Shown: positions 36,542 through 45,041 of the stretch, in pieces
How the letters are laid out: each line of letters starts with the position of its first letter
Numbering within the stretch: the stretch's first letter is position 1
Assembly: GCA_008671135.1 (NCBI GenBank)
Contig: RQAP01000038.1
Span: 1-59,654 of the forward strand
From: Collinsella aerofaciens
GTDB taxonomy: Bacteria > Actinomycetota > Coriobacteriia > Coriobacteriales > Coriobacteriaceae
Length of the DNA: 59,654 bases
Direction of reading: 5' to 3'
Position numbers and translations under genes: made by a program
The notes under the pieces: generated by a model
Database searches by the model: none
Told to the model about the DNA's origin: nothing
What the model saw: only the letters and a program-made list of their open reading frames with translations

Positions 36542-36629
36542 CCCTGATGCCCAAGATCGCCTTGAAATGAGAAGGCATAGACCTTGGGGTCATGCCTTCG
36601 AAATTGAAAGGCGAGGTTGGGCATCAGGG
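36542..36629. repeat. Long imperfect hairpin between map and infA
   Basis: Arms 36542-36563 and 36608-36629 pair over 22 bp with two mismatches (CCCTGATGCCCAA / TTGGGCATCAGGG); a second stem GAAGGCAT/ATGCCTTC is nested inside. TTTACATTT/AAATGTAAA flanks it at the infA side. No gene inside. Confidence 0.8.
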
Positions 36630-36640
36630 GGCGGCGACTT

Positions 36641-37429
36641 TTACATTTCTCCGCCTTGGAGCGAACACCAAGCACCTTGCGCATCCGTGGTCAGAATCAC
36701 CGGACCGTCATTGGTAATGGCGACGGTGTTCTCGTAGTGCGCGGCGGGCAGGTGGTCGTTGGTCGTAACAATCCAACCGTCGGAGCCCGTGCTCACATGG
36801 TTGGAACCCATCGTAACCATCGGCTCGATGGCAATGACCATGCCGGCCTGGAGGCGAACGCCCCTCCCCTTCTTTCCGTAGTTAGGAACGTTGGGGTCCT
36901 CGTGCATCACGCGGCCAATGCCATGGCCAACATAATCACGAAGCACGCCGTAACCGTGAGACTCGGCGAGGGACTGAACGGCATAACCGACGTCCCCGAT
37001 ATGGTTACCGGGAACAGCCTGCTCGATGGCAGCCTTAAGGCAATCGCGCGTGACCTCGCACAAAGCCTTGGCTTCGGGCGTGGGGGTGCCGACGAAAAAC
37101 GTCCATGCGTTATCGCCGACCCAACCGTCGACAACGGCTCCCGTATCGATGGAGATGATATCGCCATCGCGCAGGATCATGTCAGGGTTGGGAATACCGT
37201 GGACCACGGCATCGTTGATCGATGCGCAAATGGTCCCCGGGAACCCGCCGTAACCCTTAAAGGCAGGGGTGCCGCCATGCATGCGGATAATCTGCTCTGC
37301 GAGCTGATCGAGCTCAAAAGTCGAAACGCCGGGGCGCACCATGGCTCCAACGTGGCGGAGCGCCATCTTAGATAGCGCTCCTGCCTTCTTCATCTGCTCG
37401 ATTTGCGTTGCAGACTTAATCTTGATCAT
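36641..37429 (-). CDS. map: Methionine aminopeptidase, type I
   Basis: 262 residues. Removes N-terminal methionine from new proteins. Metal ligands: Asp in SIDTGAVVDGWVGDNAW (two Asp), His in YVGHGIGR, Glu in VIAIEPMV and Glu in HYENTVAI. Its ATG overlaps the adk stop (ATGA), so it follows adk in the same message. The stop is 226 bp from infA, an unusually long gap with a big hairpin. Confidence 0.96.
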   Translation of the reverse strand: MIKIKSATQIEQMKKAGALSKMALRHVGAMVRPGVSTFELDQLAEQIIRMHGGTPAFKGYGGFPGTICASINDAVVHGIPNPDMILRDGDIISIDTGAVVDGWVGDNAWTFFVGTPTPEAKALCEVTRDCLKAAIEQAVPGNHIGDVGYAVQSLAESHGYGVLRDYVGHGIGRVMHEDPNVPNYGKKGRGVRLQAGMVIAIEPMVTMGSNHVSTGSDGWIVTTNDHLPAAHYENTVAITNDGPVILTTDAQGAWCSLQGGEM

Positions 37430-38052
37430 AGACCGAGAGCCTCTTTGACATCCCCGTACACGGTCTCGCGAGCCTGGTCACCGTTGACCGACTTGAGCAG
37501 ACCCTGGCCACGATAGTAGTCGACGAGCGGGCTCGTGGACTTCTCGTAGACGTCGAGACGGTTCTTGATGGTCTCGGGCTTGTCGTCGTCGCGCTGATAC
37601 ATCTCGCCTGCGCACTTGGGGCAGGTGGCATCGGCAGCGGTGCCGGTGTAACCGCAGGCGCGGCAGGTGCGACGCGAAGACAGACGATCGATAATGACCT
37701 CGGGGGCCACATCGACCAGAAGGGCACAGTCGATCTCGCGACCCATGGCGGAAAGCTCGGAATCGAGCGTCACAGCCTGGGCGGTGTTGCGCGGGAAGCC
37801 GTCGAGGATGAAGCCCTGCTGGGCGTCATCGGCGGCAAGGCGCTCCTTGACAAGGTCGATCACGAGCTGGTCGGGAACGAGCTCGCCAGCGTCCATGTAC
37901 TTCTTAGCCTGAATACCAAGCTCGGTGCCACCCTTGACGGCAGCACGCAGCAGGTCGCCCGTGGAAATATGGGCGACGCCAAACTCGGCGACGAGCTCCT
38001 GTGCGACGGTGCCCTTACCGGCACCCGGAGCTCCGAGCAATACGAGGTTCAT
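37426..38052 (-). CDS. adk: Adenylate kinase
   Basis: 208 residues. P-loop GAPGAGKGTVAQEL, AMP-binding STGDLLRAAV and DGFPRNTAQA, and a zinc-type LID with four cysteines (CRACGYTGTAADATCPKC). Interconverts ATP+AMP and ADP. The start at 38050-38052 follows GGAGG at 7 nt; a TTG six bases upstream is less likely. It lies 18 bp behind secY and overlaps map. Confidence 0.96.
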   Translation of the reverse strand: MNLVLLGAPGAGKGTVAQELVAEFGVAHISTGDLLRAAVKGGTELGIQAKKYMDAGELVPDQLVIDLVKERLAADDAQQGFILDGFPRNTAQAVTLDSELSAMGREIDCALLVDVAPEVIIDRLSSRRTCRACGYTGTAADATCPKCAGEMYQRDDDKPETIKNRLDVYEKSTSPLVDYYRGQGLLKSVNGDQARETVYGDVKEALGL

Positions 38053-38070
38053 GAGCAATCCTCCTCTAGC

Positions 38071-39357
38071 CTATTTAAAGAATCCATCGTAATCATACAT
38101 CTTGATTTGGCCTTCGAGCTTATCGACCGTGTCGAGCACGACGCCGACCATGATGAGGATGGACGTGCCGCCAAATGCCTGGATCAGATGGTTACCCGTG
38201 AAGGAGAAGATGATCGAAGGCACGATGGCGATGAGCGCCAAAAAGACAGCGCTGGGAAGCGTGATCTTGTTGAGCGCGTTCTTGATGTAGGCCGCGGTAG
38301 CCCTACCCGGACGGACGCCCGGAATAAAGCCGCCCTGCTTCTTAAGGTTATCGGCCGTGTCATCGGGGTTGAACACCATGGAGGTGTAGAAGTACGCGAA
38401 GAACACAATGAGGACAACGTTAAGCACCCAGTTAAGCCAACCGGTCGAAAGCGCGGAGGCAACTGCCTGAATCCAGCCGATGCCGGGGAAGAACACGGCA
38501 ATCTGAGCCGGGAAGTACAGCAGCGCCGAAGCGAAGATGATCGGCACGACACCCGCGGTGTTGACCTTGATGGGCAGGTAGGTGGTCTGGCCACCCATCA
38601 TGCGACGGCCCACGACGCGCTTAGCGTAGGAGACCGGGATGCGGCGCTGGCCGCGCTCAAGGAAAACAATCAGCGGGATAACCAGCAGGATGATGGCGCA
38701 GATGATCACCATGGTGATGATGCCACCGGCGTTACCCTCGGTGCTGGAGAAGATAGCCTGCGGCAGACCGGCCATGATGTTCGCGAAGATGATCAGCGAC
38801 ATGCCATTGCCGATACCGCGCTGGGTGATGAGCTCACCAATCCACATGATCAGCATAGCGCCCGCGGTGAGCGTACCGACGATCATGAGGTCGAAGATGA
38901 TCTCGGGAGCGCCGGCGCCATTAAAGCTGATGCCGAAGCTCTTAAAGAGGAAGAGGTAACCCACGGAGTTGAGGATTGCCAGAGCCAGGGTGAGGTAACG
39001 CGAATACTGCGTAATCTTGGTCTGACCGACCTCGCCCTCGCGGGCAAGCTCATGCAGGGAAGGCACGACGGCCTGGAGCATCTGGAGGATGATCGAGCTG
39101 GTGATGTAAGGCATGATGCCCAGCGAAAACACCGACACATAGCTCAACGCGCCGCCAGAGAAAAGATTCAGGAGGGCCATAGCACCTGCGGCGACCGAAT
39201 TGTTATCGGTCGAGAAAAGGCCCAGCATCCCCTGGAAGGGAATGCCGGGCACAGGAACGTGCGCACCAATGCGGTACACGACGAGCATAGCTATGGTAAA
39301 AAGAATCTTTTCGCGCAATTCTTTGATGCGGAAAGCATTCTTAAGACCATTTAGCAC
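38071..39357 (-). CDS. secY: Protein translocase subunit SecY
   Basis: 428 residues, about ten membrane helices. The motor channel for the SecA at 14.8-17.6 kb. Seen: YRIGAHVPVPGIPFQGML, the plug region, MWIGELITQRGIGNGMSLIIF, ERGQRRIPVSYAKRV in cytoplasmic loop 4/5 (SecA contact), and the C-terminal end. The start is GTG at 39355-39357 inside the end of rplO (7-nt overlap), so translation is coupled. Confidence 0.97.
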   Translation of the reverse strand: MLNGLKNAFRIKELREKILFTIAMLVVYRIGAHVPVPGIPFQGMLGLFSTDNNSVAAGAMALLNLFSGGALSYVSVFSLGIMPYITSSIILQMLQAVVPSLHELAREGEVGQTKITQYSRYLTLALAILNSVGYLFLFKSFGISFNGAGAPEIIFDLMIVGTLTAGAMLIMWIGELITQRGIGNGMSLIIFANIMAGLPQAIFSSTEGNAGGIITMVIICAIILLVIPLIVFLERGQRRIPVSYAKRVVGRRMMGGQTTYLPIKVNTAGVVPIIFASALLYFPAQIAVFFPGIGWIQAVASALSTGWLNWVLNVVLIVFFAYFYTSMVFNPDDTADNLKKQGGFIPGVRPGRATAAYIKNALNKITLPSAVFLALIAIVPSIIFSFTGNHLIQAFGGTSILIMVGVVLDTVDKLEGQIKMYDYDGFFK

Positions 39358-39800
39358 GGCAGCTCGACCTTTCCGCCGGCGGCCTCGATCTTGGCCTGCG
39401 CAGAAGCGCTGACCTTGTCGACCTTGACCGTGAACTTCTTGGTGAGCTCACCATTGCCGAGCACCTTGACGGGCTCGAACTCGCTCTTGGTGATGCGAGC
39501 GGCCTTAAGAGCGGCACCGTCGATCACAGCGCCGTCCTCGAACTTGCGCTCGAGACGCTCAACGTTAACAGCGGTGTACTCGATACGACGGGGGTTGCGG
39601 AAGCCCGGAAGCTTGGGAAGGCGCATGGCCAGCGGAGTCTGGCCACCCTCGAAGCCGGCACCCTTGGTGCCGCCAGAGCGGGAACCCTGGCCCTTCTGAC
39701 CGCGGCCAGAAGTGGTGCCGTGACCCGAAGAATTGCCACGGCCGACGCGCTTGCGGTTCTTGGTGGAACCGGGCGCGGGAGTAAGATCGTGAAGCTGCAT
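39351..39800 (-). CDS. rplO: 50S ribosomal protein L15
   Basis: 149 residues. N-terminal basic tail with the usual Gly/Arg run (RKRVGRGNSSGHGTTSGRGQ), GFEGGQTPLAMRLPKLPGF, and a C-terminal globular part with GAALKAARI and VKVLGNGELTKKFTV. Three bp after rpmD in transcript order; overlaps secY. Confidence 0.97.
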   Translation of the reverse strand: MQLHDLTPAPGSTKNRKRVGRGNSSGHGTTSGRGQKGQGSRSGGTKGAGFEGGQTPLAMRLPKLPGFRNPRRIEYTAVNVERLERKFEDGAVIDGAALKAARITKSEFEPVKVLGNGELTKKFTVKVDKVSASAQAKIEAAGGKVELPC

Positions 39801-39803
39801 TTG

Positions 39804-39986
39804 CTACTCCTCTACAATCTCGACAAGGTGCTTGACCTTGAAGATCATGCCGCGGACGGACTCGTTGTCAGCAATCTCGCGAACCTCGCGGATCCTGTGG
39901 AGACCGAGGGCACGGACAGTACGGACCTGGTCCTGCTTGCAACCGTTGGTGCTGCGGACCTGCTTGATCTTGATGGTGTCAGCCAT
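39804..39986 (-). CDS. rpmD: 50S ribosomal protein L30
   Basis: 60 residues, bacterial short L30: IKIKQVRSTNGCKQDQVRTV then LGLHRIREVREIADNESVRG and a C-terminal VKHLVEIVEE. Two bp from rpsE and three bp from rplO. Confidence 0.96.
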   Translation of the reverse strand: MADTIKIKQVRSTNGCKQDQVRTVRALGLHRIREVREIADNESVRGMIFKVKHLVEIVEE

Positions 39987-39988
39987 GC

Positions 39989-40513
39989 TTAGTTCTCCTT
40001 ACCGACGAACATCTCGGAGACCGTCAGGCCACGGCGAGCCGCGACGTCCTCAGGGCTGGAGAGCTCCTTGAGGCCCTCGACGGCAGCCTTGATGATGTTG
40101 AGGCCGTTGTCGGTACCGAGGGACTTGGACAAGACGTTCTTGATGCCAGCAAGCTCAAAGAGGGGACGCACAGCGCCGCCGGCGATAACGCCGGTACCCT
40201 CGACAGCGGGCTTGATGATGATGCGGCCGGCACCAAAGTGGCCGAGAACCTCGTGCGGGATGGTGCCCTGCTCGGTCACCGGCACGTGGAACATGTTCTT
40301 CTTGGCATCGAGAGATGCCTTGGAGATGGCCATGGGCACCTCAGCGGACTTGCCCATGCCAACGCCGACGTTGCCCTTGCCGTCGCCAACGACGACGAGA
40401 GCGACGAGGCTCATGCGACGACCACCCTTGACGGTCTTCGACACGCGGTTGATGTAAACGACGCGCTCCTCGAACTCGGAGGCCTCGCGCTGCTGCTTCT
40501 GATTACGAGCCAT
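39989..40513 (-). CDS. rpsE: 30S ribosomal protein S5
   Basis: 174 residues. Double-stranded RNA-binding N-terminal domain: FEERVVYINRVSKTVKGGRR, FSLVALVVVGDGKGNVGVG-like stretch seen here as MSLVALVVVGDGKGNVGVGM; C-terminal PAVEGTGVIAGGAVRPLFEL and GLKELSSPEDVAARRG. GGAGG precedes the ATG. Confidence 0.97.
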   Translation of the reverse strand: MARNQKQQREASEFEERVVYINRVSKTVKGGRRMSLVALVVVGDGKGNVGVGMGKSAEVPMAISKASLDAKKNMFHVPVTEQGTIPHEVLGHFGAGRIIIKPAVEGTGVIAGGAVRPLFELAGIKNVLSKSLGTDNGLNIIKAAVEGLKELSSPEDVAARRGLTVSEMFVGKEN

Positions 40514-40527
40514 GTGCTACATACCTC

Positions 40528-40896
40528 CTAGAACTCGAGACCGGCGGCACGAGCACCGTCGGCGAGGGCCTTGACGCGGCCATGGTAGATACGGCCACCA
40601 CGATCGAAGGCGACCTTGGTGATGCCGGCCTCGATGGCGCGCTTGCCAACGAGCTGACCGACCTTCTCCGCAGCCTCCTTGTTCGAGGTGTGGGTGCCCT
40701 TGAACTCGGCCTCGAGGGTCGAGGCAGAGACGAGCGTCAGGCTGGAGCCCTTGCTGTCGTCGATGATCTGGGCATAGATGTTGGCGTTAGTACGGGTCAC
40801 GCGAAGACGCGGACGCTCGGCGGTACCCGAGACCTTGCCGCGAACACGACGCTGACGACGCTTGAGGCCTTCCAGCTTCGCCTTATGCTTGTTCAT
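40528..40896 (-). CDS. rplR: 50S ribosomal protein L18
   Basis: 122 residues. 5S rRNA binder: basic N-terminus KHKAKLEGLKRRQRRVRGK, RPRLRVTRTNANIYAQIID, LVSASTLEAEF and AFDRGGRIYHGRVKALADGA. 14 bp from rpsE, 75 bp from rplF with a small hairpin between. Confidence 0.97.
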   Translation of the reverse strand: MNKHKAKLEGLKRRQRRVRGKVSGTAERPRLRVTRTNANIYAQIIDDSKGSSLTLVSASTLEAEFKGTHTSNKEAAEKVGQLVGKRAIEAGITKVAFDRGGRIYHGRVKALADGARAAGLEF

Positions 40897-40924
40897 ACGT
40901 AAACTCCTAAAAAGGTTGATCTTG

Positions 40925-40946
40925 CCAGCACCTGACGGGGTGCTGG
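40925..40946 (-). promoter_or_regulatory. Stem-loop between rplF and rplR
   Basis: CCAGCACC/GGTGCTGG perfect 8-bp stem in the 75-bp gap. On the minus strand the T-rich stretch that follows is interrupted, so it is more likely a processing or attenuation element than a full terminator. Confidence 0.45.
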
Positions 40947-40971
40947 TCTTATGCGAGTGAGTCGGTTACGA

Positions 40972-41508
40972 CTACTTGGCGGCCTTACCCAGCTTGCGGC
41001 GGATGTGCTCGCCAACATAGTGGATACCCTTGCCCTTGTAAGGCTCGGGAGGACGATGACCGCGGATCTCAGCGGCGATCTGACCGACCTGCTGCTTGTT
41101 GATACCCTTGACGTTCACGTGGGTGTTGTCGGGAACCTCGAAGGTGATGCCCTCGGGAGCCTCGACGATCACGGGGTGCGAGAAGCCCAGGGAGAACTCG
41201 AGGTTCTTGCCCTTCTGCTGCACGCGGTAACCGACGCCGGCGAGCTCGAGCTTCTTCTCGAAGCCCTCGGAAACGCCAACAACCATGTTGTGGATGAGGG
41301 CGCGGGTGAGGCCGTGGCGGGCACGGGTCTCACGCTCGTCGTCGGGACGGGAAACGGTGAGGACGTTGTCCTCGACGTTGATAGCGAGCTTCTCAAAGAC
41401 ATCGAGCTCGAGCTGGCCCTTGGGGCCCTTGACGACAACGTTGTTGCCGTTGACTGCCACTTCGACTCCGGCGGGAATCTGGACAGGCTTATTACCGATA
41501 CGAGACAC
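40972..41508 (-). CDS. rplF: 50S ribosomal protein L6
   Basis: 178 residues, a repeated two-domain fold. SRIGNKPVQIPAGVEVAVNG starts it, KGPKGQLELDV and the C-terminal signature PEPYKGKGIHYVGEHIRRK are present. GTG start (41506-41508) with AGGAG upstream. Confidence 0.97.
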   Translation of the reverse strand: MSRIGNKPVQIPAGVEVAVNGNNVVVKGPKGQLELDVFEKLAINVEDNVLTVSRPDDERETRARHGLTRALIHNMVVGVSEGFEKKLELAGVGYRVQQKGKNLEFSLGFSHPVIVEAPEGITFEVPDNTHVNVKGINKQQVGQIAAEIRGHRPPEPYKGKGIHYVGEHIRRKLGKAAK

Positions 41509-41541
41509 GGTGATCTCCTTTCCTTCTACCTACCGAGCGAA

Positions 41542-41940
41542 TTACCAGACGTAAGCGATGATCTCGCCGCCGACGTTGTGCTTGCGAGCATCGCGGTCGG
41601 TCATGACGCCATGGCTGGTGGAAATAATGGCGGTACCAAGGCCACCGCGGACGCGGGGCATGTCGGCAACGCCGGTGTACTTACGCAGGCCCGGCTTGGA
41701 AATGCGGCGGATGCCGTTGATGACCTTAGCCTTCTTGGGACCATACTTAAGCGTGATGTGCAGAGTCTTCTGGGGAACGGTGTCCTCGACATCGTAGCCC
41801 TCGATGTAGCCCTCCTCGTGCAGAACACGAGCGATCTCGACGAGCTTCTTGCTGCTCGGCATGGAGACCGTGGCCTTGTTCACAGAGTTAGCGTTACGGA
41901 TGCGCGTAAGCATATCTGCGATCGGGTCTGTAAGGTTCAT
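41542..41940 (-). CDS. rpsH: 30S ribosomal protein S8
   Basis: 132 residues. 16S central-domain binder and, in E. coli, feedback repressor of the spc operon. TDPIADMLTRIRNANSVNKA opens it, the C-terminal part has GVADMPRVRGGLGTAIISTS. A 119-bp gap separates it from rpsN and may hold a control leader, but no clear fold stands out. Confidence 0.97.
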   Translation of the reverse strand: MNLTDPIADMLTRIRNANSVNKATVSMPSSKKLVEIARVLHEEGYIEGYDVEDTVPQKTLHITLKYGPKKAKVINGIRRISKPGLRKYTGVADMPRVRGGLGTAIISTSHGVMTDRDARKHNVGGEIIAYVW

Positions 41941-42059
41941 ACAGATTCTCCTTCGTTCTTGATGAACACGTGCTCTTGGTTCTTCGCCGCCCTTAACGGC
42001 AAAGCCTTTTTAGCGCGTTTTCCCTGTTCCAAACTGATGCTTGAAACGCTGGTAGTGAC

Positions 42060-42245
42060 TTACCAGCTGGCCTTCTTAACGCCGGGAAGCTCGCCCTTGA
42101 GTGCAAGCTCGCGGAAGCAGACGCGGCACAGGCCGAACTTGCGGTACACAGAGTGCGGACGGCCGCAGCGCTGGCAGCGCGTGTACTCACGAGTAGAGAA
42201 CTTCTGCTTGCGATTGCACTTGACGATCATCGATGTCTTAGCCAC
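42060..42245 (-). CDS. rpsN: 30S ribosomal protein S14, zinc-binding (type Z)
   Basis: 61 residues, the short form of S14. Four cysteines in CQRCGRPHSVYRKFGLCRVC bind zinc. It is found in most Actinobacteria and Firmicutes; a second, zinc-free S14 may exist elsewhere. It stands between rplE and rpsH, the normal place. Confidence 0.97.
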   Translation of the reverse strand: MAKTSMIVKCNRKQKFSTREYTRCQRCGRPHSVYRKFGLCRVCFRELALKGELPGVKKASW

Positions 42246-42279
42246 TTATATCCTCCTCACATAGAGTATTGTTCGCCCC

Positions 42280-42309
42280 AAGCGCCGCCCCCTTGTGGGA
42301 ACGGCGCTT
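42280..42309 (-). promoter_or_regulatory. Stem-loop between rplE and rpsN
   Basis: AAGCGCCG/CGGCGCTT with an inner CCC/GGG pair forms a compact hairpin in the 79-bp gap; no T run follows. Confidence 0.5.
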
Positions 42310-42324
42310 ATAGGGCAGGTGAAC

Positions 42325-42882
42325 CTATTTCTTGAACGGGAAACCGAAGGCGTCCAGAAGGGCCTTGGCCTCCTCATCGGTGTTGGCGGTGGTCACGAAA
42401 GTGATGTCCATACCACGCTGGTGATCGACGGAATCGAAGTCGATCTCGGGGAAGATGAGCTGCTCGGTGACGCCCATGGAGAAGTTACCACGGCCGTCGA
42501 AGCTCTTGGCGGAAATGCCGCGGAAGTCGCGGATACGGGGGATCGCGACGGAGGTCAGACGATCGAAGAACTCCCACATACGGTCGCCACGCAGGGTAAC
42601 CTTGCAGCCGATCGGCATACCAGCGCGCAGGCGGAAGGTAGCGATGGACTTACGGGCACGGGTGATCATCGGCTGCTGTCCGGTGATGGCGCGCAGGTCG
42701 CGCACGGCACCGTCGATGGCCTTGGAATCGGTAGCGGCCTCGCCGACACCCATGTTCACGACGATCTTCTCAAACTTGGGGATCATCATGACGTTCTCGT
42801 ACTGGAACTTGTCCTGAAGCTGCTGCTTGACCTCGTTGTTGTACTTGGTCTTCAGACGCGGCACATACTTCTCTTCTGCCAT
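42325..42882 (-). CDS. rplE: 50S ribosomal protein L5
   Basis: 185 residues. 5S rRNA binder with RLKTKYNNEVKQQLQDKFQY (start), KIVVNMGVGEA, GQQPMITRARKSIATFRLR and DRMWEFFDRLTSVAIPRIRDF (in part). GAAGGAG precedes the ATG. It is the first gene of this ribosomal run: no rplX, rplN or rpsQ is found upstream, where a 311-bp gap and xdhC follow instead. A TATAGT box (43020-43025) may start the transcript. Confidence 0.97.
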   Translation of the reverse strand: MAEEKYVPRLKTKYNNEVKQQLQDKFQYENVMMIPKFEKIVVNMGVGEAATDSKAIDGAVRDLRAITGQQPMITRARKSIATFRLRAGMPIGCKVTLRGDRMWEFFDRLTSVAIPRIRDFRGISAKSFDGRGNFSMGVTEQLIFPEIDFDSVDHQRGMDITFVTTANTDEEAKALLDAFGFPFKK

Positions 42883-43193
42883 TGTTCACTCCTTCTTGGG
42901 GTTTTAAGCACGGGGCGTGGCCACGATGGGTTGTCCTCGTGCCTCCTGGCTGCATCCGCGCCGCTCATGGCATTTTGCGGTTTGGACTCGACGCAGCAGG
43001 AGCCGACAAAACAATCGGTACTATACGCGCATCGTGAGCGTATTTCCAGAAAAACCTCGTCTGCCTGCACAACTCCACAACTCCCCCGCACAAATGGGTC
43101 CCAACAAGCAGTTGCGGTGAAATAGGGACTGTTGGGCGGCCTAACAGGCTTAAACAATCCGTATTTCACCGCAACTTATTGGTGGGGATGCGA
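42883..43193. other. Gap between rplE and xdhC with repeat copy 2 and a -10-like box
   Basis: No ribosomal gene or remnant is seen here in any frame. A TATAGT box on the minus strand (43020-43025) with a weak -35 (TGGAAA, 17 bp upstream) would give an approximately 130-nt rplE leader. The 67-bp palindrome lies at 43110-43176. Confidence 0.5.
43110..43176. repeat. Dispersed 67-bp palindromic repeat, copy 2
   Basis: AGTTGCGGTGAAATA ... TATTTCACCGCAACT, same length and ends as the copies at 1164 and 45895. It lies just past the xdhC stop and upstream of the ribosomal transcript. Confidence 0.85.
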
Positions 43194-44237
43194 TTAGCGC
43201 TTGCGGGGGACGAGCTTGGTGCGGCGCAGGTGGATCATCTCGGCGGCGATGGAGATGGCGATCTCCTCGGGGTCCTCGGCCTCGATGGCAACGCCGATCG
43301 GAAGGTGCAGCTCGCCGATCTGGTCCTGCGTAAAGCCTTCCTGCTCCAGGCGGGCACGCACAAAGGCCGTCTTGCGGCGCGAGCCCAGACAGCCCAGGTA
43401 GGCAGGCTTGGCGCGCATGGCCTGAATCACCACGTCGATATCGGACTTGTGACCCGCCGTGGCGACGACCACCAGGTCGCGCGGACCGATGGGGCACAGC
43501 TCGCTCAGGTTCTTGTAATCGACCAAGCGACGATCGTAGACACCGGGCACCCAATCGGGGGTCAGCGTGCCGGGGCGGTCGTCGCACGCCACGACGGCAA
43601 AGCCCGCCGCCGTGAGCACCCGCGCCGTCGCGGCGCCCACGTGGCCGCAGCCAAAGATATAGGTCAGGCCCTCGGGGCAGAGCGTCTCGATGTGCGCCGC
43701 GGGAATTTCGGAGGCGGCGTTGGTGTAGGTGACCTTACTCCCCTCCTCCACCAGCGAAAGCTCGGGGCAGCCGGCAATGGTATGGCGCGATGCCTCGCCA
43801 TGGTACTCGACCACATCGCCCTCCAGGGCCTGAATGACAAACGGTTCAAAGTCGATGACGAAGTCGCCGATACGTCGATACGTCAAGACGTCGGCAATTT
43901 CCTGGAACAACGGTGCCTGGATCGCATCCAGATGCAGATAGCACAGGCAGATGGCTCCGCCGCAGATCATACCGGTATCGGAGTTCTCGCCGCCCATGGT
44001 GTAGCGGACCAGACGCGATTGCCCCGCGGCCAGCAGCTCTCGCGCCTCGTCCAGCGCAAAAAGCTCGATCTTGCCGCCGCCGATGGTGCCCGCCTGGCTA
44101 CCGTCGGCAAAGACGGCCATCCAGGCGCCCACGCCGCGCGGCGACGACCCCGCCGTGCCGGCCACGACCACGAGCTCGCACGTCTCGCCAGCACGCAGGG
44201 CGACAAGCGCCGCATTCACAGCATCGAGCTTTTCCAT
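43194..44237 (-). CDS. xdhC: XdhC/CoxI-family molybdenum-enzyme maturation protein
   Basis: 347 residues. XdhC proteins bind the molybdenum cofactor and help its sulfuration and insertion into xanthine dehydrogenase-type enzymes. N-terminal XdhC domain: AGTAGSSPRGVGAWMAVF, GTIGGGKIELFALDEAREL; C-terminal Rossmann domain: LTYIFGCGHVGAATARVL, DLVVVATAGHKSDIDVV, AYLGCLGSRRKTAF. GAAGG precedes the ATG. The gene lies 9 bp behind yqeB in one operon. The hydroxylase it serves is not in this window. Confidence 0.92.
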   Translation of the reverse strand: MEKLDAVNAALVALRAGETCELVVVAGTAGSSPRGVGAWMAVFADGSQAGTIGGGKIELFALDEARELLAAGQSRLVRYTMGGENSDTGMICGGAICLCYLHLDAIQAPLFQEIADVLTYRRIGDFVIDFEPFVIQALEGDVVEYHGEASRHTIAGCPELSLVEEGSKVTYTNAASEIPAAHIETLCPEGLTYIFGCGHVGAATARVLTAAGFAVVACDDRPGTLTPDWVPGVYDRRLVDYKNLSELCPIGPRDLVVVATAGHKSDIDVVIQAMRAKPAYLGCLGSRRKTAFVRARLEQEGFTQDQIGELHLPIGVAIEAEDPEEIAISIAAEMIHLRRTKLVPRKR

Positions 44238-44246
44238 TGCCGCCTT

Positions 44247-45041
44247 CTATCCTCTAAAGATATCGGTAAGCATAGCGAGTGCCTCGAGCACGCCGCCGCC
44301 GACCGACGTCGCCTTGTCCGAAATGTAGTTGATATAGCTGGCATCGCCGCGCGGATCGACATCGGCGCATTTAAAGCCCTCAGTCACCTGCACGCCGTTC
44401 GCCAAAAGCCCGCGCAGACAGCCATCGATCTGCGTGCACATGGGCGAATCGCCCGCGTAGCCAATCACGTCTCCGGCGCTCACGATGTCGCCGATCGCGC
44501 GGTCGGACCGAAACACGCCGGCGGCGGGGCTGTGGATAACGCGCTCTCTGCCATAGCCAGCGATAATGCCCGGCACGCCCGTGTTGGGTTGGGGCGAACC
44601 CTGGGTAATGACACGGCCCAGGAAATGCCCGCGCATGGTCTCGACCACGGCGTCGCAATCGACCGGCGCGGTAAAGCCCGGCCCCACGGCGATGACGGTA
44701 GGCGCCATGTCGCGCGTGGTGCCCAGGTTGCGCTTGGCCAGAATTGCGTCGACCACAGCCGCGGGCTTCAGTTCGTCGAGCATCTGTGCCTGGGGGTCCA
44801 CCACCACGGCGACATCCCCCGCCTCGGTAATCTCAAGCGCCTCGGCCGACGTCTGCGCCAGGCGAGCGCGAATGCCCTCGACCTGGACCTCGCCCAGGCG
44901 AATGGCCTCGCAAAAACTGATTGTGCGGCGGATGCACGTGGGAACCGCGATATCGGCCATAACGACCGACACGCCGGCGCGCACCAAGCGAGCGGCGACG
45001 CCCGTGGCGATATCGCCGGCGCCGCGAACATAAACGAGCAT
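44247..45041 (-). CDS. yqeB: YqeB/EF2563-type selenium-dependent molybdenum hydroxylase accessory protein
   Basis: 264 residues. The family travels with selenium-dependent molybdenum hydroxylases (xanthine and purine oxidising). It has a Rossmann-type start VYVRGAGDIATGVAARLVRAG, IAVPTCIRRTISFCEA, and the C-terminal IHSPAAGVFRSDRAIGDIV and GLLANGVQVTEGFKCADVDPR. Role is inferred from co-occurrence, possibly selenium donation or cofactor handling. First of two genes (yqeB-xdhC), divergent from yqeC. Confidence 0.88.
   Translation of the reverse strand: MLVYVRGAGDIATGVAARLVRAGVSVVMADIAVPTCIRRTISFCEAIRLGEVQVEGIRARLAQTSAEALEITEAGDVAVVVDPQAQMLDELKPAAVVDAILAKRNLGTTRDMAPTVIAVGPGFTAPVDCDAVVETMRGHFLGRVITQGSPQPNTGVPGIIAGYGRERVIHSPAAGVFRSDRAIGDIVSAGDVIGYAGDSPMCTQIDGCLRGLLANGVQVTEGFKCADVDPRGDASYINYISDKATSVGGGVLEALAMLTDIFRG

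Noticed and set aside
42852..43169. Remnant of rplX upstream of rplE
   Set aside because: The open frame in this gap has no L24 features (no KOW motif), so it is not a ribosomal gene remnant.
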